Shown here: in pieces, positions 17,431 through 26,358 of the stretch
Layout of the letters: each line of letters begins with the position of its first letter
Numbering within the stretch: the first letter of the stretch is position 1
DNA from: JALHNI01 sp044226365
Lineage (GTDB): Bacteria; Acidobacteriota; Terriglobia; Bryobacterales; Bryobacteraceae
Assembly (NCBI GenBank): GCA_044226365.1
Contig: JBGAHE010000015.1
Location: forward strand, 1-64,000
Direction: 5' to 3'
Length of the DNA stretch: 64,000 nucleotides
Position numbers and translations under genes: made by a program
Notes under the pieces: model-generated
What the model saw: only the letters and a program-made list of their open reading frames with translations
What the model was told of the DNA's origin: nothing
Databases searched by the model: none

Positions 17431-18231
17431 ATGTCCCTGCGCAACACTTCTCAGACACTTGTCGCCACGCTTGTCACCCTCGCCAGCCTGTCTACGGCCG
17501 GCTACGCGCAAAAGATTCCCGAAGGCACGCGCCTGCGGGTGAAGCTCAACGAACCACTCGTCTCCGGCGAAACCGCCAAAGGACGCGTGATCGAATTCCT
17601 GGTGGTGGACGGCTTCACGACGCCCGACGGCGTAGGCATTGCCGAGGGCGCGCGCGCCACCGGCCAGGTGATCGTGTCCGAAAGCAAGGCGCGCATGGGC
17701 CGCGGCGGCAAGCTGGACTTCACGATCGACCGCGTGATGGCCGCCGACGGCGCTTGGGTGCCGCTCCGCTACACGCCTTACGGCTCGCAAGGCAAGGGCT
17801 CGAAAGGCACCATGATCGCGATGATGGCCGGCCTGGCGGTGGTGAGTCCGGTGGCCGCGCCGGTCGCCCTGCTCAAGAAAGGCAAAGACATCCGACTGGA
17901 GCGCGGCGCCAGCTACGACGTCTACACTGACATGAAGCACGAGCTCGCCACGACGGCGAAGCCTGCGCCCAAGGCCGAAGTCGCCACCGCCAGCGCGAAT
18001 CCGGCGCGCGTCGCCGTCCTCTCGAACGAGCCCGCTGCTGAAATCTGGATCAACGGCAACTTCATGGGCAACGCGCCCCTGCGCGTGAACCTGAAGCCCG
18101 GCACCTATCAGTTCAAAGCGGTCGCGGGCCGGCAGACCTGGGAACGCAGCCTCACCGTGGAGGCCGGCGCGGAGTTGACGCTCCACGCGAACCCAACTCC
18201 CGGCACCGTCCTCAGCAAGATGGTCCAGTAA
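17431..18231 (+). CDS. Secreted PEGA-domain protein
   Basis: 266 aa. Signal peptide 1-26 (ends STAGYA). The middle part (about 30-165) is a beta-rich domain often seen in acidobacterial surface proteins (LRVKLNEPLVSGETAKG, GKLDFTIDRVMAADG). It includes a hydrophobic Ala/Met/Val stretch at about 128-148 that may be a membrane or glycine-zipper-like segment. After an Ala/Lys/Pro linker (170-190) a PEGA domain spans about 193-252 (SNEPAAEIWINGNFMGNAPL, LKPGTYQFKAVA); PEGA folds are common in surface or S-layer-associated proteins. The start follows AAGGAG. The next gene starts 27 bp downstream and is probably co-transcribed. Confidence 0.85.
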   Translation: MSLRNTSQTLVATLVTLASLSTAGYAQKIPEGTRLRVKLNEPLVSGETAKGRVIEFLVVDGFTTPDGVGIAEGARATGQVIVSESKARMGRGGKLDFTIDRVMAADGAWVPLRYTPYGSQGKGSKGTMIAMMAGLAVVSPVAAPVALLKKGKDIRLERGASYDVYTDMKHELATTAKPAPKAEVATASANPARVAVLSNEPAAEIWINGNFMGNAPLRVNLKPGTYQFKAVAGRQTWERSLTVEAGAELTLHANPTPGTVLSKMVQ

Positions 18232-18258
18232 GTCGAGACGAGGCACAGGAGAACCGCC

Positions 18259-19875
18259 ATGAAGCACTTACTGGGAACCTTGCTCGCCGTCGCCAGTCTC
18301 GCCGTGGGGCAGGAGGTGCAATACCTCCCGCCCCAGGCGCCTTACCTTCTCGATGTCAGTCCCCTCGAACCGCCGAACCGCTACCTGAACTCGTCCACGG
18401 GCGTCATGGACGGCAATCGCGTCCTGTATTCGTGCGGCGGCAGCATGTATCCGTCGCACCTGAATGGCGACCACATCATGCGTAGCGAAGTCAGCCCCAC
18501 GCCGCAGATCGAAGGCAGCGCCATGACGGCACCCGTCGCGGTCATGGGCCCCAGCCTGTGGCGCGCCTGGTACGGAGCCAACTGGCAAAGCCTGCGCACC
18601 TTCGACTCGGGCGGCGCGTGCGATCCCGACGTCATTCGGATTGGCTCCGAGTGGTACATGTATTTCGGCGGCCTCAATCCCACCGGACGAGTGGCCACCT
18701 CGATCGGCGTCGCCAAAAGCTATGACGGCCGCAACTGGACCGTGTGGCATCCCACCCGCTGGCGCAACGAACAGGCGCGTGAAGGCGCCGGCGCCGCCAT
18801 CCTCCGGTCACCGGACCCGGCCCCCGGCACGCCCCAACGCTACGGCAGCGGCTATCCCTCCGCCGTCTGGCTCGATGGCTACGTCTACCTGTTCTACACG
18901 GACTCGCAAGGCGGCTATTACAACCAGGGCGCTGCGTTCCATCCGAACAACGCCGGCATCTTTGTGCTGCGTTCCACCGATCCCACCTTTCAGACCAACG
19001 TCGAGACGCTCTCGGCTAACGGCTTTGTCCGCCTGGCGGGTGACGTCAACTCGCCGGCCAATCATCGCCTGCGGACCGCCTATCCGCTGCAGTACAACTA
19101 CGGTGGCCAAATCCGAGCCTTGGAAGTCAGCATCGCCGCCGTGCAGTACAGCGACATGCTGGGCGCGTTCGTCGTGGCGAGTCCGGGCACGCAAGGCGAT
19201 CGCGGCGTGGCCTACCTGCTCGCCTACCCCGATCTGTCCAGGCCGCCCACGATCGTCCATACCCGCCTCAATCCACCGGATGCTTACTGGGAAGGGGGGC
19301 TGGGCTTTGTCCGGCGGCCGGATGGTCACAGTCTTCCCTCGATCGCCTGTGGGCACGTCCCGCTGGAAGTGCTGGGCAACTGGATCAATGGGGCCGGAGT
19401 GCGCACGGCGCGATACTGGGCCGATCGCGGCATGGTGCCGGCGAACCCGCAGGTCTTCGCCAGCCGCCTCGCAGGAGTCTCCACCGAAATGCGCTTAACG
19501 ATGGCTTGTGGTTTGTCGCTCTGGCCTCGTGTTTTCGAGGGCTACCGCTTGGAGAAGGCCGGCTATCCGCTCGCCGTGGTGCTCAATGGCGTGCGCGTGG
19601 ACCTGCAACGCGGCGCCGTCGCCGGCTACCTCAGCCGAAACGTGCTGCGCGACTTCAGCCCGGAGCAGTTTTTCAGCGTCCCCAACGTCATCCTGCCCCA
19701 GGGCGCCCTCTCACTCCAGCCGCCCGGGCAACCGGCCGGCTTGGTGCTGACCGACAATCGCGTTTGGGTCACCAACTGCCCAGGCATCATTCAAGCCAAC
19801 GGCTCCGCCTGGCCTCCCCGCGCCACCAGCGCCTACGGCAAGCCCATCGGCGGCACGCTTTTCTGCCTTTACTGA
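18259..19875 (+). CDS. Secreted protein with glycosidase-like beta-propeller
   Basis: 538 aa. Signal peptide MKHLLGTLLAVASLAVGQ. The body holds repeated strands like those of five-bladed propeller glycosidases (GH43/GH32/GH130 type): GGACDPDVIRIGSEWYMYFG near residue 120, VAKSYDGRNWTVW, YPSAVWLDGYVYLFYTD, GIFVLRSTDPTF. The DPD and WYMYFG block resembles the first-blade Asp motif of GH43-like enzymes, but a full catalytic triad cannot be confirmed by eye, so activity is unproven. It lies 27 bp after the PEGA gene with an AGGAG ribosome site, and a strong hairpin follows it. No dedicated sugar-uptake gene is next to it on this strand. Confidence 0.75.
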   Translation: MKHLLGTLLAVASLAVGQEVQYLPPQAPYLLDVSPLEPPNRYLNSSTGVMDGNRVLYSCGGSMYPSHLNGDHIMRSEVSPTPQIEGSAMTAPVAVMGPSLWRAWYGANWQSLRTFDSGGACDPDVIRIGSEWYMYFGGLNPTGRVATSIGVAKSYDGRNWTVWHPTRWRNEQAREGAGAAILRSPDPAPGTPQRYGSGYPSAVWLDGYVYLFYTDSQGGYYNQGAAFHPNNAGIFVLRSTDPTFQTNVETLSANGFVRLAGDVNSPANHRLRTAYPLQYNYGGQIRALEVSIAAVQYSDMLGAFVVASPGTQGDRGVAYLLAYPDLSRPPTIVHTRLNPPDAYWEGGLGFVRRPDGHSLPSIACGHVPLEVLGNWINGAGVRTARYWADRGMVPANPQVFASRLAGVSTEMRLTMACGLSLWPRVFEGYRLEKAGYPLAVVLNGVRVDLQRGAVAGYLSRNVLRDFSPEQFFSVPNVILPQGALSLQPPGQPAGLVLTDNRVWVTNCPGIIQANGSAWPPRATSAYGKPIGGTLFCLY

Positions 19876-19889
19876 AGCCTGGCCCTTAC

Positions 19890-19920
19890 GGCGCGCCCGG
19901 ACGGACCCACCGGGCGCGCC
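19890..19920. terminator. Bidirectional hairpin between convergent genes
   Basis: A perfect 11-bp stem (GGCGCGCCCGG / CCGGGCGCGCC) with a 9-nt loop lies in the 66-bp gap between the converging genes ending at 19875 and 19942. No U-tract follows on either side, so it may be a U-less terminator or an mRNA-stabilising structure. Confidence 0.6.
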
Positions 19921-19941
19921 CAACTCCGTTTACCAGGTTGC

Positions 19942-21801
19942 CTAAGGCCGATTGTTCCACGCGGGACGTTCGAGTTCGGCCTTGATGGGTGTCGCGTTCA
20001 GTGCCGGGAGCCAACTTCGATAGGCGTTCCCATAAGCCCCGGCGGTGGCGAAGTCGCAGAGCACCAGTTCATGCCCTGCCGCATCTTTGCCCTTCACCAA
20101 CACGAGCGGGCGGATGCGTTTGTCCGTCGAGGTGGGTTCCAGCCGAAGTGTCTTCATGTCGAGCTGAGGCACGAGGTCGGGCGAGACATTGTAGGTGGGA
20201 TCAAAGGCGAGGAGGATGGGTCCACGGTAAATCGCCACCTGCCCGTCCACCTCGCGCTCGCCGGCCCAATAGTGCGGAGAAAGGTCGAGGCTGAGGTTCA
20301 CCACGTCCCCATCGCGCCAAGTGCGGTTCAGATTGAGATAGTGGCCCGGCTGCAACCCTTCCTGCACGGCGCCATTCACGGACACGGTGGTACGAGCCGA
20401 CCATGCCGGGATGCGCAGCTTCAACGAGAACGACTCGGGTTTGCCGATGCGAAGCGTCAGCGCAATGCGGCCATCTACCGGATAGTCCGTGGCTTGCGCG
20501 AACGTCACCGTTTGCCCGCCCCCGGTACGCGCGGTGAGCTCGGACGCGCCATAGTAATTCAGCGCAAAGCCATCCTTGGCCGACATCAGCGCCCACTCCG
20601 TCAGCAGGCCCAGCGACCTCGGTCCATTCACCGAACAGCAGTTCAGTTCCGGACTGCCCGCACGGTTCTGAAAGCCGATGCCGTGCGCCGACGCCTCTTT
20701 GACGCCATTCATTGGCGTATTGTAGGTCCACCAGCGTCCGGAGGCCGATTGACCGCCGATCGCTCCGTTCAGCGTCGATAACTCGATCTCATCGGCGACG
20801 CGCGAGTTCGCGGTCAGACGAAGCATGTCGATGCTCATATCGATCCAAGCGACGGTGGAACAGGTTTCGATCGCCTTGAGATCGTACGGATTGCCGGTAG
20901 CCTTTTCGCCCGACGAGAAGCCCCCGGTATTGTGCCGGTCACCCAGTAGCATGCTGTTCCAGATATGGGTAAAGGCCTGCTGATAACGCGGCTCGCCGGT
21001 GAGTAAGTACATGTCGGCCATACCCTGAAAATCGTGAAGGCTTTCCCAGCGGTTTCCGGGAAACTCATGCATCGGGCGGCCGGCGAGCGCCATGCGCATG
21101 TAGAGGCCCGCGCCGGGAAGATCCCATTCTTTGACAATCCATTTCGCCATCTTCAGATAGCGTTCATTTCCGGTTACTCGATAGAGCTTGGTGAACACGT
21201 GAATTACCGCGTGATTCATCTGGCCGAAACGGTTGTCGGTGGTCAGATGCAAGTTCTTGTCCAGATACTTATCCACTAACATGTCCGCAGCTCGATTCAC
21301 CGCCTGCAGGGCCTCCGGCGAGACGAACTCTTCGTGATAGAGCAGCAAGCCGCGCATCACCCAGTAGTGACCCCAGACATCCCAGTTATTGCCTGCCAGG
21401 CGATTCGCCTTATCAAACGGTCCCAGATACCCGTCGGGGCCCTGGGTCTTCAGAAACTCCTTCACCACGGTCTGCAGATTCTCCTTCTGCCGGGGATCAC
21501 GCAAAATTCTGTAGCTGAGAACAGACGAGCAGATATACTTCCCGATAAATTCGCCCGACCAGGGAAGCAACTTACGATCGGCTTGACGGTCGCGGTCATG
21601 GAACATTTCGATGAGCGCGGGGTTCGCCGCGGGAGCGCGCAGCTCCCAATTGTCAAGGTTCGCGCGGAGGCGGGCGTCCATAAAGCCATGAAAGGTCAAG
21701 CCGAGATTCCGCGGCGTTTGGAGAGCCGTCTCGACGGCGTCGGCAGCCGAAAGTTGGGACGTCAGCGCCAGGGCCAACAGGACTCGATTCAGGTGTGCCA
21801 T
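19942..21801 (-). CDS. GH127-family beta-L-arabinofuranosidase-like protein (DUF1680)
   Basis: 619 aa. Family enzymes release L-arabinofuranose from plant glycans. Signal peptide MAHLNRVLLALALTSQLSAADA indicates export. The (alpha/alpha)6 barrel follows. The four zinc ligands known for GH127 are visible as ETC (E312, C314) and the vicinal pair CC (C388, C389), the latter including the expected nucleophile; GGFSSGEKAT (E299) matches the acid/base region. The C-terminal part is a beta-sandwich (LTLRIGKPESFSLKLRIPAW). The ATG at 21801 was chosen because it begins the signal peptide; the frame stays open further upstream into the permease gene without meaning. Last gene of the sugar operon, 20 bp after the permease. 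Confidence 0.9.
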   Translation of the reverse strand: MAHLNRVLLALALTSQLSAADAVETALQTPRNLGLTFHGFMDARLRANLDNWELRAPAANPALIEMFHDRDRQADRKLLPWSGEFIGKYICSSVLSYRILRDPRQKENLQTVVKEFLKTQGPDGYLGPFDKANRLAGNNWDVWGHYWVMRGLLLYHEEFVSPEALQAVNRAADMLVDKYLDKNLHLTTDNRFGQMNHAVIHVFTKLYRVTGNERYLKMAKWIVKEWDLPGAGLYMRMALAGRPMHEFPGNRWESLHDFQGMADMYLLTGEPRYQQAFTHIWNSMLLGDRHNTGGFSSGEKATGNPYDLKAIETCSTVAWIDMSIDMLRLTANSRVADEIELSTLNGAIGGQSASGRWWTYNTPMNGVKEASAHGIGFQNRAGSPELNCCSVNGPRSLGLLTEWALMSAKDGFALNYYGASELTARTGGGQTVTFAQATDYPVDGRIALTLRIGKPESFSLKLRIPAWSARTTVSVNGAVQEGLQPGHYLNLNRTWRDGDVVNLSLDLSPHYWAGEREVDGQVAIYRGPILLAFDPTYNVSPDLVPQLDMKTLRLEPTSTDKRIRPLVLVKGKDAAGHELVLCDFATAGAYGNAYRSWLPALNATPIKAELERPAWNNRP

Positions 21802-21821
21802 GATTCCTCTTCTGTGACGGT

Positions 21822-22826
21822 TCATATCAGCGATACCACGGGGGAAAGCGCAATCATCATCAAGCCCAGGCTGAAGATCAGCACCATCCAGAGCAGCAGC
21901 CGGTTGACGTGCCGGGTGGCGCCCTGGAACTCTTTCCAAACCAGGATGCCCCACAGCGCCGAGACCAAAACCGCTCCATCGCCCAGAGCAAATGACGTCG
22001 CCGGGCCCACCAGACCGCTGGACGACGCCGCAAAGTTCAGGACCGTTCCCAAGCCCCACACCCCGCCCCCGGCCATCAAACCGAGCAGGTGCCAACGGAA
22101 CGGCATCTGTCCATACGCAGAGAACGGGAGCGGCGGCCTCCCGGTAATCGGCCGGCGCATGATCATGGCGTTGACGATGAAATTGCTGACCAGCATTCCC
22201 GTCATGAACACCACGCCGATCGAGTAGGGGCCGAGGGGCTGCGGTTCGGCGAGGCTCTTGGCTACCAAAGGGTAGAACAAGCCCAAACCAATGCCGCTCA
22301 GGATGCACAGCCAGATGCCTCGCGCCGATGATTTGCTGGCGGCCTGCCCCAAGTGCTGGCGAAACGCCGCCGCGTCGATCAGGATGGCGATCACCACCAG
22401 CAGCAGCCCGCCGAAAAGCAACAGAGGATCGTTCTTGGGCGTAATGATGTAGTTCAGCACCACTCCGATCACGATCGAGAGGCCCACCCCGACGGGAAAG
22501 GCCACGGCCAAGCCGGCAACTTCAATCGCACCCGTAAGCAGGATATTCGACACGTTAAAGACCACGCCGCCCGCCAAGCAGAAGCCGATGCCCGCCGGGG
22601 TGGCGGCGGCAAGGTCAGCGAGAAACGGCAGGCCGGAGCTGCCGTAAGAGCCCAGGGTGAAAGCCAAAAGCAGGCTCATCAGCGTGGTGCCGAAGACGTA
22701 GTCCCAATAGAAGAGCTCGAAGCGGCAGCCTTCCATCAGCTTCAGGGCGTTCCCCCAGGATCCCCAACACAGCATCGAAATCATCAGGAGCAAGAGGGCT
22801 TGAACATACTCGGACGGAATCCACAT
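21822..22826 (-). CDS. DMT-superfamily sugar permease (GRP/RhaT/ureide-permease-like)
   Basis: 334 aa polytopic inner-membrane protein with about ten hydrophobic helices. The N-terminal LLMISMLCWGSWGNALKL and FELFYWDYVFG motifs are shared by bacterial GRP-type sugar porters and the plant ureide permease family. VAFPVGVGLSIVIGVVLNY and LGDGAVLVSALWGILVWKEF repeat the two-fold DMT architecture. Its place between rhamnulokinase and GH127 points to uptake of the sugar processed by this operon; the exact substrate is inferred. It starts 7 bp after the rhamnulokinase stop, with AAGGAA as ribosome site. Confidence 0.85.
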   Translation of the reverse strand: MWIPSEYVQALLLLMISMLCWGSWGNALKLMEGCRFELFYWDYVFGTTLMSLLLAFTLGSYGSSGLPFLADLAAATPAGIGFCLAGGVVFNVSNILLTGAIEVAGLAVAFPVGVGLSIVIGVVLNYIITPKNDPLLLFGGLLLVVIAILIDAAAFRQHLGQAASKSSARGIWLCILSGIGLGLFYPLVAKSLAEPQPLGPYSIGVVFMTGMLVSNFIVNAMIMRRPITGRPPLPFSAYGQMPFRWHLLGLMAGGGVWGLGTVLNFAASSSGLVGPATSFALGDGAVLVSALWGILVWKEFQGATRHVNRLLLWMVLIFSLGLMMIALSPVVSLI

Positions 22827-22833
22827 GGGTGAC

Positions 22834-24321
22834 TTAGTTCCTTAACACGGGTGGGGACGCGCAATACTGGCCGAATCGGCTCCAGGCGGCGTCCCAGGCG
22901 GACGCATCGCGCGGTTCATAGCTGACCGGAGCAGCGGAAGCGTCGATCAGCCGGCGGACGCTGGCGAGGTCCTGAGCGTGGCCGGTCGCGAGCATCTGCA
23001 TGCCGAGGTTGCCCAGTGCGGTCGCCTCGATCGGCCCCGCCTGCACTCGGCGGCCGGTAGCATCCGCGGTGAGTTGATTGAGCAGCGCGTTGCGCGCGCC
23101 GCCGCCGACGATACGGATCACGTCGAAGCGGGCGCCGGCAGTTTCTTCGAGAGCCTCGAGCACATAGCGGTACTTCAGCGCGAGGCTTTCCAGCGCCGCG
23201 CGGATGTAAGCGCCGGGCGTCTCGGGCGCCGGCTGACAGGTGAGCCGGCAATAGGCGTCGATCTTCGCGGGGACGCCTTCGCCGTTCAGGAAACACGGAT
23301 GATCCGGATCCATCAGGCTGCGGAGGGGCGCGCTGGCCGCCGCTTCCTGAGCCAACGCGCCATAGTCATAATCCCGGCCTTCGGCCTTCCATTGACGGCG
23401 GCAGGATTGGACCAGCCAAAGGCCGGCGATGTTCTTCAACAGCCGGTTCGTCCCACAAACACCACCCTCATTCGTGAAGTTGAAGCGCCGCGCAGTCTCG
23501 GACACGATCGGCCCCGGAACTTCGGTGCCCAGCAGGGACCACGTCCCGGAGCTGATGAAGGCGACATTGGGCGCCATGGGGATCGCCGCCACGGCCGAGC
23601 CGGTATCGTGCGTCGCGGGAGCCACCACCAGCGGCTGTCCACAATGCGCGGCCACGCCGGGCAGCGGCGGCCCGAGCACCGTCCCCGGCTGGACCACGGG
23701 CGCGAGGAAGTGCGTGGGCATCCCCAAGCGTTCAAGCAGTTCTACGGCCCAGGCGCCACGCCGGGCATCGAACAGCTGTGTGGTCGTGGCGTTGGTGAAC
23801 TCGCAGACGGCCTGGCCCGTGAGCCAGTAGTTGAAAAGGTCCGGGATGGTGAGCAAACGATCAGCGGCCCGCAGCACGTCCGGGTTCTTCAAGTAGCCGG
23901 CGTAGAGTTGATAGAGGGCATTGATCTGCATGAGTTGAACGCCCGTCTGCTCGTAGATCACGTCCGGAGGAACAATCTCGCAGACGCGCTCCAACATGCC
24001 GTCGGTGCGGGCGTCGCGATAGTGATAGGCGTTCTCGAGCAGCGTCCCCGCTTTGCTGAGGAGCGCGTAATCGAGTCCCCAAGCATCCACGCCGATCGAA
24101 GTCACTCGCCCGTGCGCGTGTTGCCCGGCGATCTCGAGAGCCCGCTGCACCTCCCACCACAGGCGCGGAAGGTCCCAATGCAGTTCGCCGCCATAAGCGA
24201 CAGGTTGGTTGGGAAAGCGATAGACCTCTTCGCAACTGAGGCTCCCCCCACGCAACGTGCCGACGACCGCACGGCCACTTTCGGCGCCGAGATCGAGCGC
24301 GACGAAGGAATGCGCGCCCAT
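22834..24321 (-). CDS. rhaB: Rhamnulokinase (FGGY family)
   Basis: 495 aa, within the usual family length. Phosphorylates L-rhamnulose to L-rhamnulose 1-phosphate. The N-terminal ATPase fold begins FVALDLGAESGRAVVG. GVDAWGLDYALL, TNATTTQLFDARRG, ATHDTGSAVAAIP, ISSGTWSLLGTE, NEGG and LLKNIAGLWLVQ match the RhaB pattern closely and separate it from xylulokinase or glycerol kinase. GGGARNALLNQLTAD is the second FGGY signature. It starts 4 bp after the aldolase stop. An L-rhamnose isomerase is not in the window. Confidence 0.92.
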   Translation of the reverse strand: MGAHSFVALDLGAESGRAVVGTLRGGSLSCEEVYRFPNQPVAYGGELHWDLPRLWWEVQRALEIAGQHAHGRVTSIGVDAWGLDYALLSKAGTLLENAYHYRDARTDGMLERVCEIVPPDVIYEQTGVQLMQINALYQLYAGYLKNPDVLRAADRLLTIPDLFNYWLTGQAVCEFTNATTTQLFDARRGAWAVELLERLGMPTHFLAPVVQPGTVLGPPLPGVAAHCGQPLVVAPATHDTGSAVAAIPMAPNVAFISSGTWSLLGTEVPGPIVSETARRFNFTNEGGVCGTNRLLKNIAGLWLVQSCRRQWKAEGRDYDYGALAQEAAASAPLRSLMDPDHPCFLNGEGVPAKIDAYCRLTCQPAPETPGAYIRAALESLALKYRYVLEALEETAGARFDVIRIVGGGARNALLNQLTADATGRRVQAGPIEATALGNLGMQMLATGHAQDLASVRRLIDASAAPVSYEPRDASAWDAAWSRFGQYCASPPVLRN

Positions 24322-24325
24322 GGCG

Positions 24326-24997
24326 TTAGACGTCCCTCATGCGCGCAATCAGTTCCCGCCGGTACTGCTCGCTGGCCAGCGAATCGAGCCGGTCGGACTC
24401 GGCACGGTCCAGATAACGAGGCTTTCCGATCATCAAACCGAGCACTTGAATGCGGGCCGCTTCCTCCACCGTGCATGCTCGCCAGAACGCCTGTTTCAAA
24501 TTCTCGCCCACCGTGACCGAACCATGATTACGCATGATGACGCAGTTTGCTCCGACGATGGCGTCGCCCACGGCGACGGCCAATTCGGGCGTCGTCACCG
24601 TGATGTAGTCCAGGTGAGGAATGTCGACGCCCAGATAAATCAGAGCGTCGGCAAACATCGGAGCCAGGTCATGTCCGGAACTGGTAAGCGCGATGGTGAA
24701 CTGCGGATGGGTGTGGACCACGGCGCGAAGTTCCGGCCGGCGCCGGTAGCAGGCCAAGTGCAAGAGCACTTCCGACGAAGGCCGCAGTCCATCGTGCGCG
24801 TGGATGTTGCCGGACGGAATGTCGACTTCAACATACTGCGACGGATCCACGTCTTCGAGCGAGAGGCCCGACGGCGAAATCAGCATCGTATCCTCCCACC
24901 GGGCACTGATGTTACCTCCTGCGCCGGTGGCCAGCCGTTCCTGCAACACACGGCGTGAGTAATCGGCGATTTCCCTTCGCAACGCGTCCAGTTTCAT
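24326..24997 (-). CDS. Class II aldolase/adducin family sugar-phosphate aldolase
   Basis: 223 aa, normal for this family. Probably cleaves a 6-deoxyketose 1-phosphate (L-fuculose- or L-rhamnulose-1-phosphate) into dihydroxyacetone phosphate and lactaldehyde. Motifs: ATGAGGNISAR (phosphate site), PSSEVLLH (Glu76), zinc-binding VVHTHP (His95, His97) and RNHGSV (His158). The ATG at 24997 overlaps the stop of the phosphomutase gene as ATGA, which decides the start; the open frame upstream of it lies inside that gene. Placed next to rhamnulokinase it most likely acts on rhamnulose 1-phosphate, but by sequence it resembles the FucA/AraD-type enzymes more than classical RhaD. Confidence 0.88.
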   Translation of the reverse strand: MKLDALRREIADYSRRVLQERLATGAGGNISARWEDTMLISPSGLSLEDVDPSQYVEVDIPSGNIHAHDGLRPSSEVLLHLACYRRRPELRAVVHTHPQFTIALTSSGHDLAPMFADALIYLGVDIPHLDYITVTTPELAVAVGDAIVGANCVIMRNHGSVTVGENLKQAFWRACTVEEAARIQVLGLMIGKPRYLDRAESDRLDSLASEQYRRELIARMRDV

Positions 24998-26358
24998 GTC
25001 GCCCTCGATTGATCTATCTGAGCCTTCATTTCGTCTGCAATTTCCGGGAGCGAGCGACAGCACTCGTGCACCAGACGATCCAGGCGGTCCCGGCGGCTGG
25101 CATCGATACGAATCGTGATCGCCGGCTCCGTAATTGAGCGCCGGACGAGCACCGTCCCATCGGCGGTGACGAAGCGCACCCCGTCGAGCCGGTTCATCTG
25201 CAGCACCGGCAACTGTCTTTCGAGTCGCGCCGCAATCGATTCGAAAGCCTCTTGCCGCGCGGGAATGCGCAAATCCGGAGTAACGAAGATTTCCGGAATA
25301 CCGGCCGTCAGTTCGTGCAGGGCGCCGGAGCGGGCGACCAATTCCAGCATCAAGAGCGCGGTATAGAGCCCATCATCCCCGCCACCGAGTTCGCGATGGA
25401 AGTAATGTCCGCTGGCTTCGCAGCCGAACAGGCATTCCTCCTCGATCATCATCCGTTTCAGAAAGCTGTGGCCGCTGCGCTGCATGAGCGCCACGCCTCC
25501 GGCATCTTCAATCGCTTGCCGCACCCGTTCGCTGAGCTTGATGTCGTAGGCCACGCGCATCCCGGACTGGCCGCTGAGTTGATAGCGCGCCAGCAGGATA
25601 GACATCTGGTCGGCGGAAACAAAGCGGCCGGCACCATCCACCAACGCCACGCGATCGCCGTCCCCATCCCAAGCAATACCGAGTTGCGCGCCGCGGGCCG
25701 GCACCAGTTGTGACAGCGCCGCCAGATGGGCGCTACGCGCCGAGTCGGGCGGACGATTCGGAAATCGGGCGTCAATGGTGCAATAGAGCGGATGCACCAC
25801 CAGCCCCAGATCCGCCATGATGCTGGGAGCGAGTTCCGACCACGCGCCATTGCCCGCGTCAATGACCACCGCCCCCTGAAACTCCCGGCCGAGATGACCC
25901 CACCGCTTCGCCATCCATTGGCGATAGGGCGCCACCACATTCGCCGGCTCCACACTGCCGCGCACACGCGGCGTCACCACCAGCGGCTGACGCAGCCGCG
26001 CGAATAGCTCCTCGTCCGGTGGCCGATGACCGATCATCAACTTCAGTCCGTTGTAGTCAGCCGGATTATGCGAAGCCGTCACCATCAGAACGGCTGCGTA
26101 ATCGGACGCGCGATAGGCATGGTAGGCCACGGGCGTGGGGATTTGCCCGGCATCGGCCACCTGCAGGCCGCCTCCCGTCAGCCCCTCGATGAGGGCGTGC
26201 TTGAGGGCGGGCGTCGACGAGCGGAAATCGCCCGCCACCAGCACCCGGGCCTCGTCGCTCAGTTGCGAAGCGACGGCCCGTCCGACGTCGCGGAACAACT
26301 GGGGCGACACTTCGCCGGGGAAGCGGCCGCGGATGTCACAGGCCTTCCAGGCGCTCAT
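24994..26358 (-). CDS. Phosphomannomutase/phosphoglucomutase (alpha-D-phosphohexomutase family)
   Basis: 454 aa, cytoplasmic, four-domain phosphohexomutase that interconverts hexose 1- and 6-phosphates. The phosphoserine loop TASHNP is at 94-99, the Mg-binding loop DGDGDR at 231-236, the sugar-binding loop CEASGH at 313-318, and the C-terminal phosphate-binding region is RRSITEPAITIRID. All key residues are present. It overlaps both neighbours by ATGA (start 26358, stop 24994), so it is firmly part of the kinase-aldolase operon. A hexose-phosphate mutase is not needed for classical rhamnose breakdown, so it may feed another branch or supply nucleotide-sugar precursors. Confidence 0.92.
   Translation of the reverse strand: MSAWKACDIRGRFPGEVSPQLFRDVGRAVASQLSDEARVLVAGDFRSSTPALKHALIEGLTGGGLQVADAGQIPTPVAYHAYRASDYAAVLMVTASHNPADYNGLKLMIGHRPPDEELFARLRQPLVVTPRVRGSVEPANVVAPYRQWMAKRWGHLGREFQGAVVIDAGNGAWSELAPSIMADLGLVVHPLYCTIDARFPNRPPDSARSAHLAALSQLVPARGAQLGIAWDGDGDRVALVDGAGRFVSADQMSILLARYQLSGQSGMRVAYDIKLSERVRQAIEDAGGVALMQRSGHSFLKRMMIEEECLFGCEASGHYFHRELGGGDDGLYTALLMLELVARSGALHELTAGIPEIFVTPDLRIPARQEAFESIAARLERQLPVLQMNRLDGVRFVTADGTVLVRRSITEPAITIRIDASRRDRLDRLVHECCRSLPEIADEMKAQIDQSRAT

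Noticed and set aside
21802..22308. N-terminal extension of the GH127 frame into the permease gene
   Set aside because: The signal peptide starts at 21801; the extension overlaps conserved permease sequence on the same strand.
22978..24516. 512-codon plus-strand frame opposite rhaB and the aldolase
   Set aside because: Opposite strand of a well-conserved FGGY kinase; no recognisable domain.
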